Shown one piece after another: positions 51,828-61,070 of a stretch of 64,000 nucleotides of DNA; positions within the stretch are counted from its first letter, which is position 1, and the number at the start of each line of letters is the position of its first letter. A model generated the notes under the pieces. It worked only from the letters and a program-made list of their open reading frames with translations, did not search any database and was not told the origin of the DNA. The stretch comes from Asticcacaulis sp. GTDB taxonomy: Bacteria > Pseudomonadota > Alphaproteobacteria > Caulobacterales > Caulobacteraceae. Location: the NCBI GenBank assembly GCA_024707255.1, contig JANQAC010000002.1, positions 118,001 through 182,000 on the forward strand. The letters run 5' to 3'. A program made the position numbers and the translations under genes.

Positions 51828-53591
51828 ATGATTCACCTGCTCACGCGTTTCAAGGTTAACCCGACTTTGGGGCGGGCATTGGCGCAATGCCGGCCGCATT
51901 TTGTCAATGCGGCGGTCTTCAGCTTTTTCATCAATGTCCTCAGCCTGGCTCCCACGCTCTACATGCTTCAGGTATATGGCCGCGTGGTGCCGACGGGCGG
52001 GGTGATGACCCTGGTCTATCTGACGACGATCCTGCTTGTTTCCTTAGGCGCCCTGTCCATTCTTGACAGCCTGCGCAGTCGATTGCTGATGCGCTCCGGC
52101 GTGCGGCTTGATCGAATTCTGGCCGGTGATGTGTTAAATCATCTCTTTGCCCGCAGCAGCACAAAGAAAGGCGCGGCCAACACAACCCTGCTGCGTGAAT
52201 TCGACGCTTTTCGCCAGGTTTTGAGCGGCCAGGGCATGACGGCTGTATTCGACCTGCCGTGGATCGTCATTTTTCTGGGTCTGGCCTTTTATCTTCATCC
52301 GCTTCTCGGCTGGTTGTCCATTGCCGGCGGTGTCCTGCTTGCCATCGTCACCTGGCTGAGTGAGCGGGCGTCCTATCAGTTTGTCACCCGTTCGGCTGAA
52401 TCCATGGCGGCCGCCTATGCGCGTCAGGATGCCACCAGCCAGAAGGCCGATGTGGTGCGGGCGCTGGGCATGAGACGGGCCCTGGTCGACGTGCAGTTAA
52501 AGGATCGTCACGGTGCGCTGGACGATCAGGTGAAGGCGAGCCTGAGCGTCAGTGGCTATACCACGGCGTCCAAATTCATTCGTCAGTTTCTGCAATCGGT
52601 TGCGCTGGGTGTTGGCGCCTGGCTGGCTATCCATCAGCAGATTTCGGCCGGTGCCATTTTCGCAGCGTCGCTTCTAATGTCCCGTGCGCTTACGCCCATG
52701 GAGCAGGTTATCACGTCCTGGCGCAGCCTTATCCGGGGCTATAATGCGTTTCGTACGGTTGACAAGGCGCTGAACGAGCAGGACGCTAGTCCGGTGCTGA
52801 CCGCCCTGCCGGCGCCCAAAGGCCTGGTCGAAATCGATGGGTTGACAGTGCAGCATCCGGACATGAAAGCGTTCATCCTTCAGGGGATATCTTTTCGCGT
52901 CATGCCCGGTGAACTGGTCGGCGTGGCCGGCCCAAGCGGGGTCGGGAAATCCACCATGGCGCGCCTGATTGTCGGCGCGGATGCCTATGACGTGGGGACC
53001 ATCCGTTTCGATGGCGCCGAGCGACGCGACTGGGATCCGGAAAAACTCGCGCGCCATGTAGGTTATCTGCCGCAGGATTCAGCGCTTTTCGGCGGGACGA
53101 TCCGCGATAATATCTGTCGGTTTGAGGCCGTGGGTGAAGGCGGCGATGCCGGGGTGGATGAAAAAGTTGTCGCGGCAGCCACGCTGGCCGGTGTGCATGA
53201 GATGATCCTGCAATTGCCTCAGGGGTATAATACTATCCTGGGACTGAACGGGCAGGGCCTGTCCGGAGGGCAGGCGCAACGCGTGGCCCTGGCGCGCGCG
53301 CTTTACGGTGATCCTGCCGTTCTGGTGCTGGATGAACCAAACGCCTATCTTGACAGCGCCGGTGAAATTGCCCTGATTGAAGCGATGACCGCTGTATGCA
53401 AGCGGGGAGGAAGTGTCATCATCATCGCCCATCGCACCAGTGTACTTGAGCGGGCGTCGAAACTGCTCATGCTGGCCAATGGTCGGGTGCAGTTTTTCGG
53501 GACACCGCAGCAGTGGGCCGAGGCCGTCGCCAAGCAACGCGGCCAGGTTAATCTGGCGCCAATCGCCGGTGGCAGGACGGGGGGAAACTGA
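51828..53591 (+). CDS. Type I secretion ABC transporter (PrtD/HlyB type)
   Basis: Inner-membrane ATPase that drives export of the RTX proteins. Start at 51828 (MIHLLTRFKVNPTLGRALAQCRPHFVNAAVFSFFINVLSLAPTLYMLQVYGRV), which is the normal N-terminus of PrtD-type exporters; the frame is open 51 bases upstream. A six-helix membrane domain (about 25-290) precedes the nucleotide-binding domain with Walker A GPSGVGKST (Gly368), signature LSGGQAQR, Walker B VLVLDEPN and His loop IIIAHR. No C39 peptidase domain, as expected for RTX rather than bacteriocin export. Ends 1 base before hlyD. Confidence 0.94.
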   Translation: MIHLLTRFKVNPTLGRALAQCRPHFVNAAVFSFFINVLSLAPTLYMLQVYGRVVPTGGVMTLVYLTTILLVSLGALSILDSLRSRLLMRSGVRLDRILAGDVLNHLFARSSTKKGAANTTLLREFDAFRQVLSGQGMTAVFDLPWIVIFLGLAFYLHPLLGWLSIAGGVLLAIVTWLSERASYQFVTRSAESMAAAYARQDATSQKADVVRALGMRRALVDVQLKDRHGALDDQVKASLSVSGYTTASKFIRQFLQSVALGVGAWLAIHQQISAGAIFAASLLMSRALTPMEQVITSWRSLIRGYNAFRTVDKALNEQDASPVLTALPAPKGLVEIDGLTVQHPDMKAFILQGISFRVMPGELVGVAGPSGVGKSTMARLIVGADAYDVGTIRFDGAERRDWDPEKLARHVGYLPQDSALFGGTIRDNICRFEAVGEGGDAGVDEKVVAAATLAGVHEMILQLPQGYNTILGLNGQGLSGGQAQRVALARALYGDPAVLVLDEPNAYLDSAGEIALIEAMTAVCKRGGSVIIIAHRTSVLERASKLLMLANGRVQFFGTPQQWAEAVAKQRGQVNLAPIAGGRTGGN

Positions 53592-53592
53592 C

Positions 53593-54990
53593 ATGCCATT
53601 TGACAGTGAACCGCCCGATCCGCATGCTCCACGAAAATTCGACATCTTGAACTCGTTTCGATACCGGAAAGCCGATGCGACCGGACTGGATGATCCGGCG
53701 CCGGATATCGCCAGGGGGCTGTTTGTCGTTATCGCCTTCTTCGTCGTCTTGCTCGGCTGGGCCGCGCTGGCGCGGGTGGATGCCGCTGTATATGCGCACG
53801 GCACCATCGTGGTGAGCGGCAGCCGTCAGGAAGTTCAGCACAGGGAGGGCGGCGTGGTTTCGGCCCTGCATGTGAAAGAGGGCGATCATGTCGTCAAGGG
53901 CCAAGTGCTCGTTGACCTGGCGGGGGACCAGACGGAAGCCACGGCCAATGCCTTGATCGCGCAATTTATCGATCTCAAGCTCAAGGAAGCGCGTTTGCAG
54001 GCCGAACAGGCAGGTGGCAGCGGATTTGCCGTTCCGGAGGCCGTGAATGATTTCGGCCCTCAGTACCAGCCCCTGGTCGACAGCGCCACCCGCCTGCAGC
54101 GCAATACTCTGGCCGCCAATCGGACCTACATGGCGACACAGCTCTCTGTGCTTGATCAGCGTGTGGAACAAACGCGCGAAGGCATTGCGGGCTATGAGGA
54201 ACAATCCAAGTCCAATATCCAGAGACAGTCTCTGACGAAAGATGAGCTGTCGGGGGTGAAGGATCTACAGGCCAAGGGATATGCGCCAATGACGCGTGTG
54301 CGTGCCCTTCAGGAGGAAATTGCCGGCCTGGAAGGGGAATATGGCGCCCTTCGCGCCAATATCGCGGCCTCGGAAGCGAAGATAGGGGAAACCCGGATGC
54401 AGGCCGTATCCGTCCGCAAACAGTTTCTCGATCAGACTATTGCCGATCTCAGCGATACCCAGTCCAAACTGAAGGCGATGGAACCGCAGATGCAGGCGGC
54501 GCGCACCAGCTTCGATCGTCTTCACATAAAGGCGACGGCAACCGGCAAGATCATGGGGTTGAGCGTGACAACCGTGGGTGGCGTCATCGCGGCGGGACAG
54601 AAGGTGGCTGATATCGTGCCCGACGCCACGCCCCTGGTCATCCAGGCGATGGTCGATATCAAGGATGGCAATGACATCAAACCTGGGCAATTGGCGCAGG
54701 TGCGCTTTACTTCCCTGCATGAACGCGATGTGCCGATTCTGAATGGCCGGGTGCTCGATGTTTCAGGTGACAGTTTTAGTGACAAGGAAACAAACAAGGC
54801 TTTTTACACCGCCCGTATTCAGATTAGTCCCGAAACCATGAAAACCTTGAACCGCATCATGAAGGACAGCGATTCCCTGAAGCCGGGCTTGCCTGTGGAA
54901 GTGGTGGTGCCATTACGTAAACGTACTATGCTGCAATATCTGCTGGAACCTTTGAACCAGTCTTTGTGGAAGACTTTCAGGGAAAGCTGA
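53593..54990 (+). CDS. Type I secretion membrane fusion protein (HlyD/PrtE type)
   Basis: Periplasmic adaptor linking the ABC exporter to an outer-membrane TolC channel. One membrane helix (about residues 38-60, GLFVVIAFFVVLLGWAALARVD), a lipoyl half (EVQHREGGVVSALHVKEGDHVVKGQVLVDL), a long coiled coil (about 110-310), the second lipoyl half (RLHIKATATGKIMGLSVTTVGGVIAAGQKVADIVP) and a beta barrel. ATG one base after the exporter stop, so the pair is translationally linked. No TolC gene is present in this cluster. Confidence 0.93.
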   Translation: MPFDSEPPDPHAPRKFDILNSFRYRKADATGLDDPAPDIARGLFVVIAFFVVLLGWAALARVDAAVYAHGTIVVSGSRQEVQHREGGVVSALHVKEGDHVVKGQVLVDLAGDQTEATANALIAQFIDLKLKEARLQAEQAGGSGFAVPEAVNDFGPQYQPLVDSATRLQRNTLAANRTYMATQLSVLDQRVEQTREGIAGYEEQSKSNIQRQSLTKDELSGVKDLQAKGYAPMTRVRALQEEIAGLEGEYGALRANIAASEAKIGETRMQAVSVRKQFLDQTIADLSDTQSKLKAMEPQMQAARTSFDRLHIKATATGKIMGLSVTTVGGVIAAGQKVADIVPDATPLVIQAMVDIKDGNDIKPGQLAQVRFTSLHERDVPILNGRVLDVSGDSFSDKETNKAFYTARIQISPETMKTLNRIMKDSDSLKPGLPVEVVVPLRKRTMLQYLLEPLNQSLWKTFRES

Positions 54991-55022
54991 GCGCTTAAAC
55001 TGATTGCCGCGACGGACAGACC

Positions 55023-56078
55023 TTGGTAGGTTCTCCCCACATTATCAGATTACAGAAGGCCGTCGAACCGCCCCGCCCTGTGGCGCCGACCATAAAAAAG
55101 TTCATGAGCGCAAAACCCAACACTTATCTGTTTTACGGACAAAACATCCGCGTGTACATTTCCCGCACGGACAAGTCTCCGACCGACAAGGTGGTGATTT
55201 GTTTCCATGGCCGTGTAGCGGCGCCGGGATTTCAGAAGGGTAACTTCGGCGAGCCATTCCTCCGGTCGCGCGAAATCGATGCCATTCATATCCAGACCAG
55301 TGTCAATAATTGGTATCAAAGTCCCGACCTGCCCGAAGCCCTGGCTGCGGCGGCTCATGCGGCAGCTATCTATAAGCATCGCGTGACCTATGGTTCGAGC
55401 ATGGGGGCTTATGCCGCCCTGGCTTTTTCAGGGCCGCTCAATGCCACATGTGTCACAGCCTTCGTCCCGCAGTATTCCCCTATGGCAGACAAGGTACCGT
55501 TTGAAACGCGCTGGAAGGACGAGCGCGTGGCGATCGCACCGGTCATGGAGGACATGGCTGCCCAGATTTCCAAAACGGCAAAGATCTACGTGTCCTACGA
55601 TCCTTACCAGGTGCTGGATCGAAAGCACTTCGACCTGATCCAGGCGACAGGCGCCAAAATTACCCCGCTGCTGTTCCCAATGGTGGATCATGAAGTACTG
55701 CGGTTTCTGGGAGATACGCATCTGATCGAAAAGGTGGTTCTCGAAACCATTGATGGCAAGGCGACGGAAAAGGGATACCGCTCCCTCATCCGTGACGGTC
55801 GGCGACTGAGCTCGGCCTATTTGTTCTATTCCGGATTACGCCTGATCCGCCGCCGCCATCTTGCCAGGGGATGGGATTATTTCCTGAAAGCCATGGATCT
55901 GCCGGCCGGGCAATTCGACCATTACAATCGCATGTTCATCCAGGCCCAGCGTCAGGCGCCGCCTGCCGGCGTTGCCGAAAAGATTGCTGCCATTGTCGAC
56001 AGGCGTCCGGAAAACGCGAATCTCCTTAAGGCATACAACGCCCATCAGCCCGAACTGATAAAGTTGTTCGCGGCATAG
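55023..56078 (+). CDS. Alpha/beta-hydrolase-fold protein downstream of the RTX exporter
   Basis: 351 residues if read from the TTG 32 bases after hlyD; ATG at 55104 (MSAKPNTYLFYGQ) or GTG at 55080 are alternatives, and no start has a strong ribosome-binding site. The core shows a hydrolase fold: DKVVICFHGR (strand with oxyanion region), the nucleophile elbow YGSSMGAYAAL (Ser126 from the TTG), KIYVSYDPYQVLD (acid) and PMVDHEVLRFLG (His). A basic C-terminal region (SAYLFYSGLRLIRRRHLARGWDYFLKAMDL) follows. No signal peptide, so cytoplasmic. The substrate is unknown; position suggests a role linked to the RTX system or to a surface glycan. Confidence 0.75.
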   Translation: MVGSPHIIRLQKAVEPPRPVAPTIKKFMSAKPNTYLFYGQNIRVYISRTDKSPTDKVVICFHGRVAAPGFQKGNFGEPFLRSREIDAIHIQTSVNNWYQSPDLPEALAAAAHAAAIYKHRVTYGSSMGAYAALAFSGPLNATCVTAFVPQYSPMADKVPFETRWKDERVAIAPVMEDMAAQISKTAKIYVSYDPYQVLDRKHFDLIQATGAKITPLLFPMVDHEVLRFLGDTHLIEKVVLETIDGKATEKGYRSLIRDGRRLSSAYLFYSGLRLIRRRHLARGWDYFLKAMDLPAGQFDHYNRMFIQAQRQAPPAGVAEKIAAIVDRRPENANLLKAYNAHQPELIKLFAA

Positions 56079-56111
56079 CGTTGGCTTTGTCAGGCCGCTC
56101 GCTGATTTGCT

Positions 56112-58892
56112 TCAGGCGGCTTTGACAGCGCCGATAAATTCCACCGGACGGCCGAGCAGGTAGCCCTGCGCTTCCTCGCAGCCTTCTTCGCGCAGCAGGC
56201 CCAGTTGCGCCTCGGTTTCGACGCCTTCGGCCAGGACCGGTATTTCCAGCGACTTGCCGAGCGCCAGGATGGCCCGAACAATGGCGCGCGCCTGGGCGCT
56301 CTTGTCGGCCTCCATCAGGAAGGAGCGGTCGATCTTGATCTTGTCGAACGGGAAGGAGTTGAGCGTATCGAGCGAAGCGTAGCCGGTGCCGAAATCATCG
56401 ATGGCGATGGTGACGCCCATGGCCTTGATCTGACGCAACTGGTGCAGGGCGTGGATCTTGTCGCCGATAATGGTCGATTCGGTGATTTCCAGTTCGAGGC
56501 GCGAAGGCGAAAGGCCGGTTTCGACCAGCACCTGCCGCACCGTTTCGATCAGGCTGGAATCATTGAGTTGGACCGGCGACAGGTTGACGGCGATCTTGAG
56601 GTCATTGCCCCAGCCAGCGGCTTCGCGGCAGGCCGTGCGCAGCACCCAGGCGCCGATCTCGATAATGGCGCCGCTCTCTTCGGCGACGGCAATGAAATCC
56701 ATGGGCGACACAAAGCCGCGCACCGGATGCTTCCAGCGGATCAGGGCTTCATAGCCGGTGATCTCTCCGCTCACGACCGACTGCTGGACCTGATAGAACA
56801 GCCGGAATTCCTCGTCCCTCAACGCGCGCTTCAGATCCTTGGCGATGGCATTGCGCTCGCGCGCCGCCTCATCCATGGCGGCGTCATAATAGCACAGCGA
56901 TCGTCCGGTGATCGTCTTGGCGCGCTGCATCGAAAGATCGGCGTTATTGAGCAGGGCTTCCCGCGTCTGTCCGTCCTGCGGATAGATGCTGACGCCCATA
57001 TTGATGGTGAGGACAATATCCTCGTCGCCGATGCGAATAGGCTCACAGGTGCAATCATAAAGCTTCTGTACCGCCTCGCGCAGGTCTTCGAGGCGCTTGA
57101 AACGACGCATGGAATTGAATTCATCGCCGCCGAAGCGCGCCACCAGGCGGCCATCGACATGGGCATGATCCACCAGTCGCGTGGCGAGTTTTTTCAGGAC
57201 TTCGTCGCCGGCCTCGTGGCCGAGACGGTCGTTGATTTCCTTGAACTGCGCGATATCGAACGCCACCATGCCGAGATATTCGCCATTCTGCGCGGCGCGC
57301 GCCAGTTCGATTTCAAACGCGTCGTTGAAGTGGGTACGGTTGGGCAGGCCGGTCAGGGCATCATGGCGCGCCAGGTGCTGGATGCGTGCTTCAGAGTCGC
57401 GGCGCTCGGTGACATCCTCGAAGGTCGAGACCCAGCCGCCGTCGCCGACGGGCCTGTGCGAAATCGACATGGAGCGCGACTGGAAAAGATCGGAGGTCAT
57501 GGTGCCGCCGCCAGGCGCACTGATCAGCGCCATGTGGCGGGCATGGTGCCGGGTCAGGGTCTCTTCATCAGGACGTTCGCCAAGACAGAGCGTGACGATA
57601 TGGTCAGACAGAGCGCGGAAGGTCATGCCGGGCTGTAAGACGGTCGGATCGACGCCGTAAAGTTCGGCAAAACGGCCGTTGGAAAGGATCAGGTGCTCGT
57701 TGCGGTCAAAGAGCAGCAAGCCGATCGGCATGTTGGAGATAGCGGCGTCGAGATGCTGCGCCGTGGTTTTCACAGCGTCTTCCGCTGCCTTACGTTCGGT
57801 GATTTCGTGAGTGATATTGGCGAAGCCCAGCAGCTTGCCGTCGCCGTCGCGCAGGGCGCGCAGCAGGGTCTGGCCCCAGAAAAGCTTCCCATCGGCGCGG
57901 CGGGCCGGGCCTTCCAGTTCGGCGCGGCCTTCAAGTTCGGCCCGTTTCAGGGCCTCGCGGTAGCGGGCGGGGAAATCGGTATCGACCGCGCAGACATCGG
58001 CATAGATCCGGCCGGTAATATCCTCCACAAGGTAGCCGTTGTTGCGGTCGCTGCCGGCGTTCCAGTCGGTGACGCGGCCTTGCGGATCGAGCAGGAAGAT
58101 GGCGGTGTCTTCAAGCCCCTCCAGCAGGACGCGGAAACGGCGGTTGCTTTCATCGCGCATCAGGTCGAGCTTTCGGCCGGAAATGACGGCGAAGGCGCAC
58201 AGGGTCAGGACGGCGATGGCGGCCATGGTGATGGTCAGGGACATCGAGCCGGGTGACAGCATCAAGCCACTGGCCGTGCGGGTGGGATCGGGCTGCACGG
58301 TCACCGCGCCCATGGCAGTAAAGTGATGCGATACAATGGCCAGGACGAGCAGCAGCGGCGACAGCCGGGTGCCCCAGCGGTGCCGGCCTTGGGTATTGAT
58401 GGTCCACATGGCGATGGCGCCGAAGACAATCCCCAGAAGGATGGATACGGCAACCAGGTCGGGCGCCCACACGACATGGCCGGGAAGATCCAGCGCCATC
58501 ATGCCAAGATAGTGCATGGAGGCGATGCCGGCGCCCAGCACCGCGCCACCAACGAAGCTTGAATATCTGAAACCGCGGCTGATGCCGACCTCGATGCCAC
58601 CGGCGGTGATGCCCATGGCGCAGAACAATGACAGCACAGTCAGGCGCAGGTCATAGCCCGTGGCGACGCCCGGATTATAGGCCATCATGGCGATGAAGTG
58701 CGTGGCCCAGATGCCGAAACCGCCCGCGGCGCCGGCCGTCAGCACCCAGTGCATTCGTTGTGCGCCGGAAGTGGACTGAGCGCGTTCAATGGTCAGGACG
58801 GCGACAACAGAAGATAAAATGCAGACGGCGGCAGCCAGAAAGACCAGCTTCCAGTCATGCTGATCCTTTAAGCAGTAAAGAATTCTATACAT
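56112..58892 (-). CDS. MHYT-PAS-PAS-GGDEF-EAL cyclic-di-GMP protein
   Basis: A 926-residue inner-membrane protein that can both make and break cyclic-di-GMP. Seven helices form an MHYT sensor with motifs ATHFIAMMA, SMHYLGMMA and SHHFTAMGA (possible copper/oxygen/NO sensing). Two PAS domains follow (about 250-370 and 375-490), then GGDEF (RFGGDEF intact) and EAL (YEALIRW, ELEITESTI, DDFGTGYASLDTL, KIKIDRSF intact). A 6-bp hairpin lies just upstream of the start. Convergent with the hydrolase gene. Confidence 0.95.
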   Translation of the reverse strand: MYRILYCLKDQHDWKLVFLAAAVCILSSVVAVLTIERAQSTSGAQRMHWVLTAGAAGGFGIWATHFIAMMAYNPGVATGYDLRLTVLSLFCAMGITAGGIEVGISRGFRYSSFVGGAVLGAGIASMHYLGMMALDLPGHVVWAPDLVAVSILLGIVFGAIAMWTINTQGRHRWGTRLSPLLLVLAIVSHHFTAMGAVTVQPDPTRTASGLMLSPGSMSLTITMAAIAVLTLCAFAVISGRKLDLMRDESNRRFRVLLEGLEDTAIFLLDPQGRVTDWNAGSDRNNGYLVEDITGRIYADVCAVDTDFPARYREALKRAELEGRAELEGPARRADGKLFWGQTLLRALRDGDGKLLGFANITHEITERKAAEDAVKTTAQHLDAAISNMPIGLLLFDRNEHLILSNGRFAELYGVDPTVLQPGMTFRALSDHIVTLCLGERPDEETLTRHHARHMALISAPGGGTMTSDLFQSRSMSISHRPVGDGGWVSTFEDVTERRDSEARIQHLARHDALTGLPNRTHFNDAFEIELARAAQNGEYLGMVAFDIAQFKEINDRLGHEAGDEVLKKLATRLVDHAHVDGRLVARFGGDEFNSMRRFKRLEDLREAVQKLYDCTCEPIRIGDEDIVLTINMGVSIYPQDGQTREALLNNADLSMQRAKTITGRSLCYYDAAMDEAARERNAIAKDLKRALRDEEFRLFYQVQQSVVSGEITGYEALIRWKHPVRGFVSPMDFIAVAEESGAIIEIGAWVLRTACREAAGWGNDLKIAVNLSPVQLNDSSLIETVRQVLVETGLSPSRLELEITESTIIGDKIHALHQLRQIKAMGVTIAIDDFGTGYASLDTLNSFPFDKIKIDRSFLMEADKSAQARAIVRAILALGKSLEIPVLAEGVETEAQLGLLREEGCEEAQGYLLGRPVEFIGAVKAA

Positions 58893-58911
58893 TTATACCA
58901 CCGAATTGCCG

Positions 58912-58926
58912 CCGGTATTTTACCGG
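58912..58926. promoter_or_regulatory. Small hairpin just upstream of the GGDEF-EAL gene
   Basis: CCGGTA-TTT-TACCGG, 6-bp arms, 20 bases before the start codon on the minus strand. A possible operator or leader hairpin for the cyclic-di-GMP gene. Confidence 0.25.
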
Positions 58927-59023
58927 TCGTTGAGCGCTTCCATGCCCGTTTTACAGGCATATATCAGTGAGTATGGCGCAATATGATTGTAATGTTGTTA
59001 ACTTGTCCGACGAAATACAGCGA

Positions 59024-59422
59024 TTACGCCGTGATCATTGCCTGCGGTACAATATGGCCGCGTATCCAGCTTGCGAAAGCTTCGGCGCTTAGTTCGCCAT
59101 TGCCGACGACCATAAAGCCCAGAAAACAGGTCGTGTCGTCGGCGCCGAGCCGGCTGCCATTGAGTGACAGGAAAAGCTCGGTGGCAATCAGAGCAGTGGA
59201 AAGATTGGCATCATGAAACAACTGGTCGTGGGCCAGCGCATAGCCATAGCAGGCGGCCAGGCTGGCCAGGTCGGTGGCGGTGCTGTCATTGAGGGCATGG
59301 GCACGGGCGTGCATGATCCTGATCGGGCTGAGTTCGCGCAGGCCCGACCGGCCGCCATGTTCGGCCGCCAGTTCGGCTTGTATCGCCTCGATCACCCCTT
59401 CCTGGATCAGGACGAACGGCAT
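59024..59422 (-). CDS. Doc/Fic-family toxin homologue with a degenerate active-site motif
   Basis: 132 residues with the Doc layout: GLRELSPIRIMHARAHALN..., TDLASLAACYGYALAH, LFHDANLSTALIATELFLSLNG and AEAFASWIRGHIV. In Doc the motif HxFxDANKRTA carries the catalytic His and the phosphate-binding Lys-Arg; here it reads QLFHDANLSTA, with Gln for His and Leu-Ser for Lys-Arg. Canonical kinase/AMPylase chemistry is therefore unlikely. It starts directly after the stop of the AbrB-like antitoxin gene. Confidence 0.85.
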   Translation of the reverse strand: MPFVLIQEGVIEAIQAELAAEHGGRSGLRELSPIRIMHARAHALNDSTATDLASLAACYGYALAHDQLFHDANLSTALIATELFLSLNGSRLGADDTTCFLGFMVVGNGELSAEAFASWIRGHIVPQAMITA

Positions 59423-59644
59423 CTATTTCGCCAGTTCGTGAACGGTGTTGCGGCGTTTTCTCATCAGGTCGCGGGCCGTCTGCATCTGTTCGGCGAAGAC
59501 GGGATCGTAGGGCGACAGTCGGTAGCCCTCCGGTGTTTCCGTCAGGAAGATGGAATCGCCCTTGTCGAGTTTCAGGCGGGTCAGCAGGTCGCGCGGCAGG
59601 ATGACGCCCAGCGAATTGCCGATCCGGGTAATTTTCAGTTCCAT
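59423..59644 (-). CDS. AbrB/MazE-type antitoxin of a Doc pair
   Basis: 73 residues: an N-terminal swapped-hairpin AbrB DNA-binding domain (MELKITRIGNSLGVILPRDLLTRLKLDKGDSIFLTETPEGYRL) and a helical tail (DPVFAEQMQTARDLMRKRRNTVHELAK) of the kind that neutralises Doc. GAGG precedes the ATG. Likely autoregulates the pair. The toxin-antitoxin operon sits between an RND pump and the cyclic-di-GMP gene. Confidence 0.93.
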   Translation of the reverse strand: MELKITRIGNSLGVILPRDLLTRLKLDKGDSIFLTETPEGYRLSPYDPVFAEQMQTARDLMRKRRNTVHELAK

Positions 59645-59714
59645 GGCCGCCTCGGAGGTGATGTCAGTGTCAGCTTAGCCGTGAAATGTCAAAAATCCGT
59701 GTAAACAAAGCAGC

Positions 59715-61070
59715 CTATTGCAGGCTCCCGTCATCGCCCAACGCCTTGTAGAGCGCCACGAGATTGGTGGCGCGCAGGGCCTGCAGGCTGATCAGGGTCT
59801 GCTGCGAGGCATAGAGCGTGCGCTGGGCATCCTGCAGGGTCAGGTAGCTGTCCACGCCATTATCATAGCGCGCCTGGGAAAGGGTCAGGCTGCGCTGGGC
59901 GGCGGCGGTGGCGGCGGTCTGGGCGCTCAGGCGCTCATCGATGCGGGCACGAACGGCCAGGGCGTCACTGACCTCAGAAAAAGCCGACTGGATGGCCTTT
60001 TCATACTGGGCGACCGCGATGTCGCGGCTAGCCTGCGCGCTCTTCAGTCCGGCGACATTGGCGCCGCCGGAGAATATGGGAACCGAGATCGAGGGCACGA
60101 AGCTCCAGGTGCCGTTGCCGGACTTGAACAGGCCGTCGAGATCGGGGCTGGATGAGCCGGTCGAACCGGTCAGCGAGATACGCGGGAAGAAGGCCGCGCG
60201 CGCCGCCCCGATATTAGCGTTGGCCGCTTTCAGGTCGTGCTCGGCGGCCAGCACATCGGGGCGGTCGAGCAGGACATCGGACGGCAGCCCGACCGGCAGG
60301 GCATCGGCCACCTGTCCGGTTTGCAGGCCGTCGGGCAGCAGGTCTGCGGTCAGGGGGGCGCCGGTCAGCAGGGTGAGGGCCGATTTGTCCTGGTCGATGA
60401 CGGTTTGCAGGCGGGCAACATCGCCGCGCGCGGTCTGGGCCAGCACCTGAATGGAGGCAAGATCGAGATCGCTCAGGACGCCGATCCGGGCGCGGCCTTC
60501 GGCGATGGTCAGGGCCTCATTGCGGGTGGCCGGGGTCTGCTGCGCCAGGCGGAGCTGGTCGTGGTCCGAGGCCGGGGTCAGCCATTGGGAAGCCACGGCG
60601 GCGATCAGGCTGATCTGCACGGCGTTGCGGTTTTCACGTTCGGCGAAGAAGCTTTCGACGGCGGCATTTTTCAGGGAGCGGACGCGGCCGAACAGATCGA
60701 CCTCGTAGGCGCTGAGGCCGAGGTTAGCCGTATAGCTTTGGCCGTTCTCGCTGCGCGGGTTGCTGAGAGAGGCATCGATGGCCGGCAGCAGGTCGGCGCG
60801 GGCAATGCGATACTGCGCCTGGGCCTTTTCGACATTGAGCGCCGCCACCCGCAGGTCGCGGTTCTGTGTGAGCGCCAGGCTGATGGTCGCCTGCAGGCGT
60901 GGATCGGTGAACAGGTCGCGCCATTTGACCGGTGCGTCCGAGGCGGCCGGCGCCACCACCGGCCATTCGGCAGCGACCGGCGGCGCGGGCTGGATATATT
61001 TCGGCGCCAGGGTGCAGGCCGAGAGTGCCGAAGAAAGCGCGAGCAGCGAAATTATCGAGGTGTGTCTCAT
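59715..61070 (-). CDS. NodT-family outer-membrane efflux lipoprotein
   Basis: Outer-membrane channel of an RND pump. The lipobox LSAC (Cys19) makes it a lipoprotein; 451 residues of TolC-type repeats (QATISLALTQNRDLRVAALNVEKAQAQYRIARADLLPAIDAS; NANIGAARAAFFPRISLTGSTG; SLTLSQARYDNGVDSYLTLQDAQRTLY). It starts inside the stop of the pump gene (ATGA), so the two are co-translated. It could in principle also serve the nearby RTX exporter, but its operon argues for the RND pump. Confidence 0.95.
   Translation of the reverse strand: MRHTSIISLLALSSALSACTLAPKYIQPAPPVAAEWPVVAPAASDAPVKWRDLFTDPRLQATISLALTQNRDLRVAALNVEKAQAQYRIARADLLPAIDASLSNPRSENGQSYTANLGLSAYEVDLFGRVRSLKNAAVESFFAERENRNAVQISLIAAVASQWLTPASDHDQLRLAQQTPATRNEALTIAEGRARIGVLSDLDLASIQVLAQTARGDVARLQTVIDQDKSALTLLTGAPLTADLLPDGLQTGQVADALPVGLPSDVLLDRPDVLAAEHDLKAANANIGAARAAFFPRISLTGSTGSSSPDLDGLFKSGNGTWSFVPSISVPIFSGGANVAGLKSAQASRDIAVAQYEKAIQSAFSEVSDALAVRARIDERLSAQTAATAAAQRSLTLSQARYDNGVDSYLTLQDAQRTLYASQQTLISLQALRATNLVALYKALGDDGSLQ

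Noticed and set aside
59715-61070. NodT-type lipoprotein as the TolC partner of the RTX exporter
   Set aside because: It is translationally coupled to the RND pump gene and on the opposite strand, 5 kb away; a role in RTX export cannot be excluded but is not supported.
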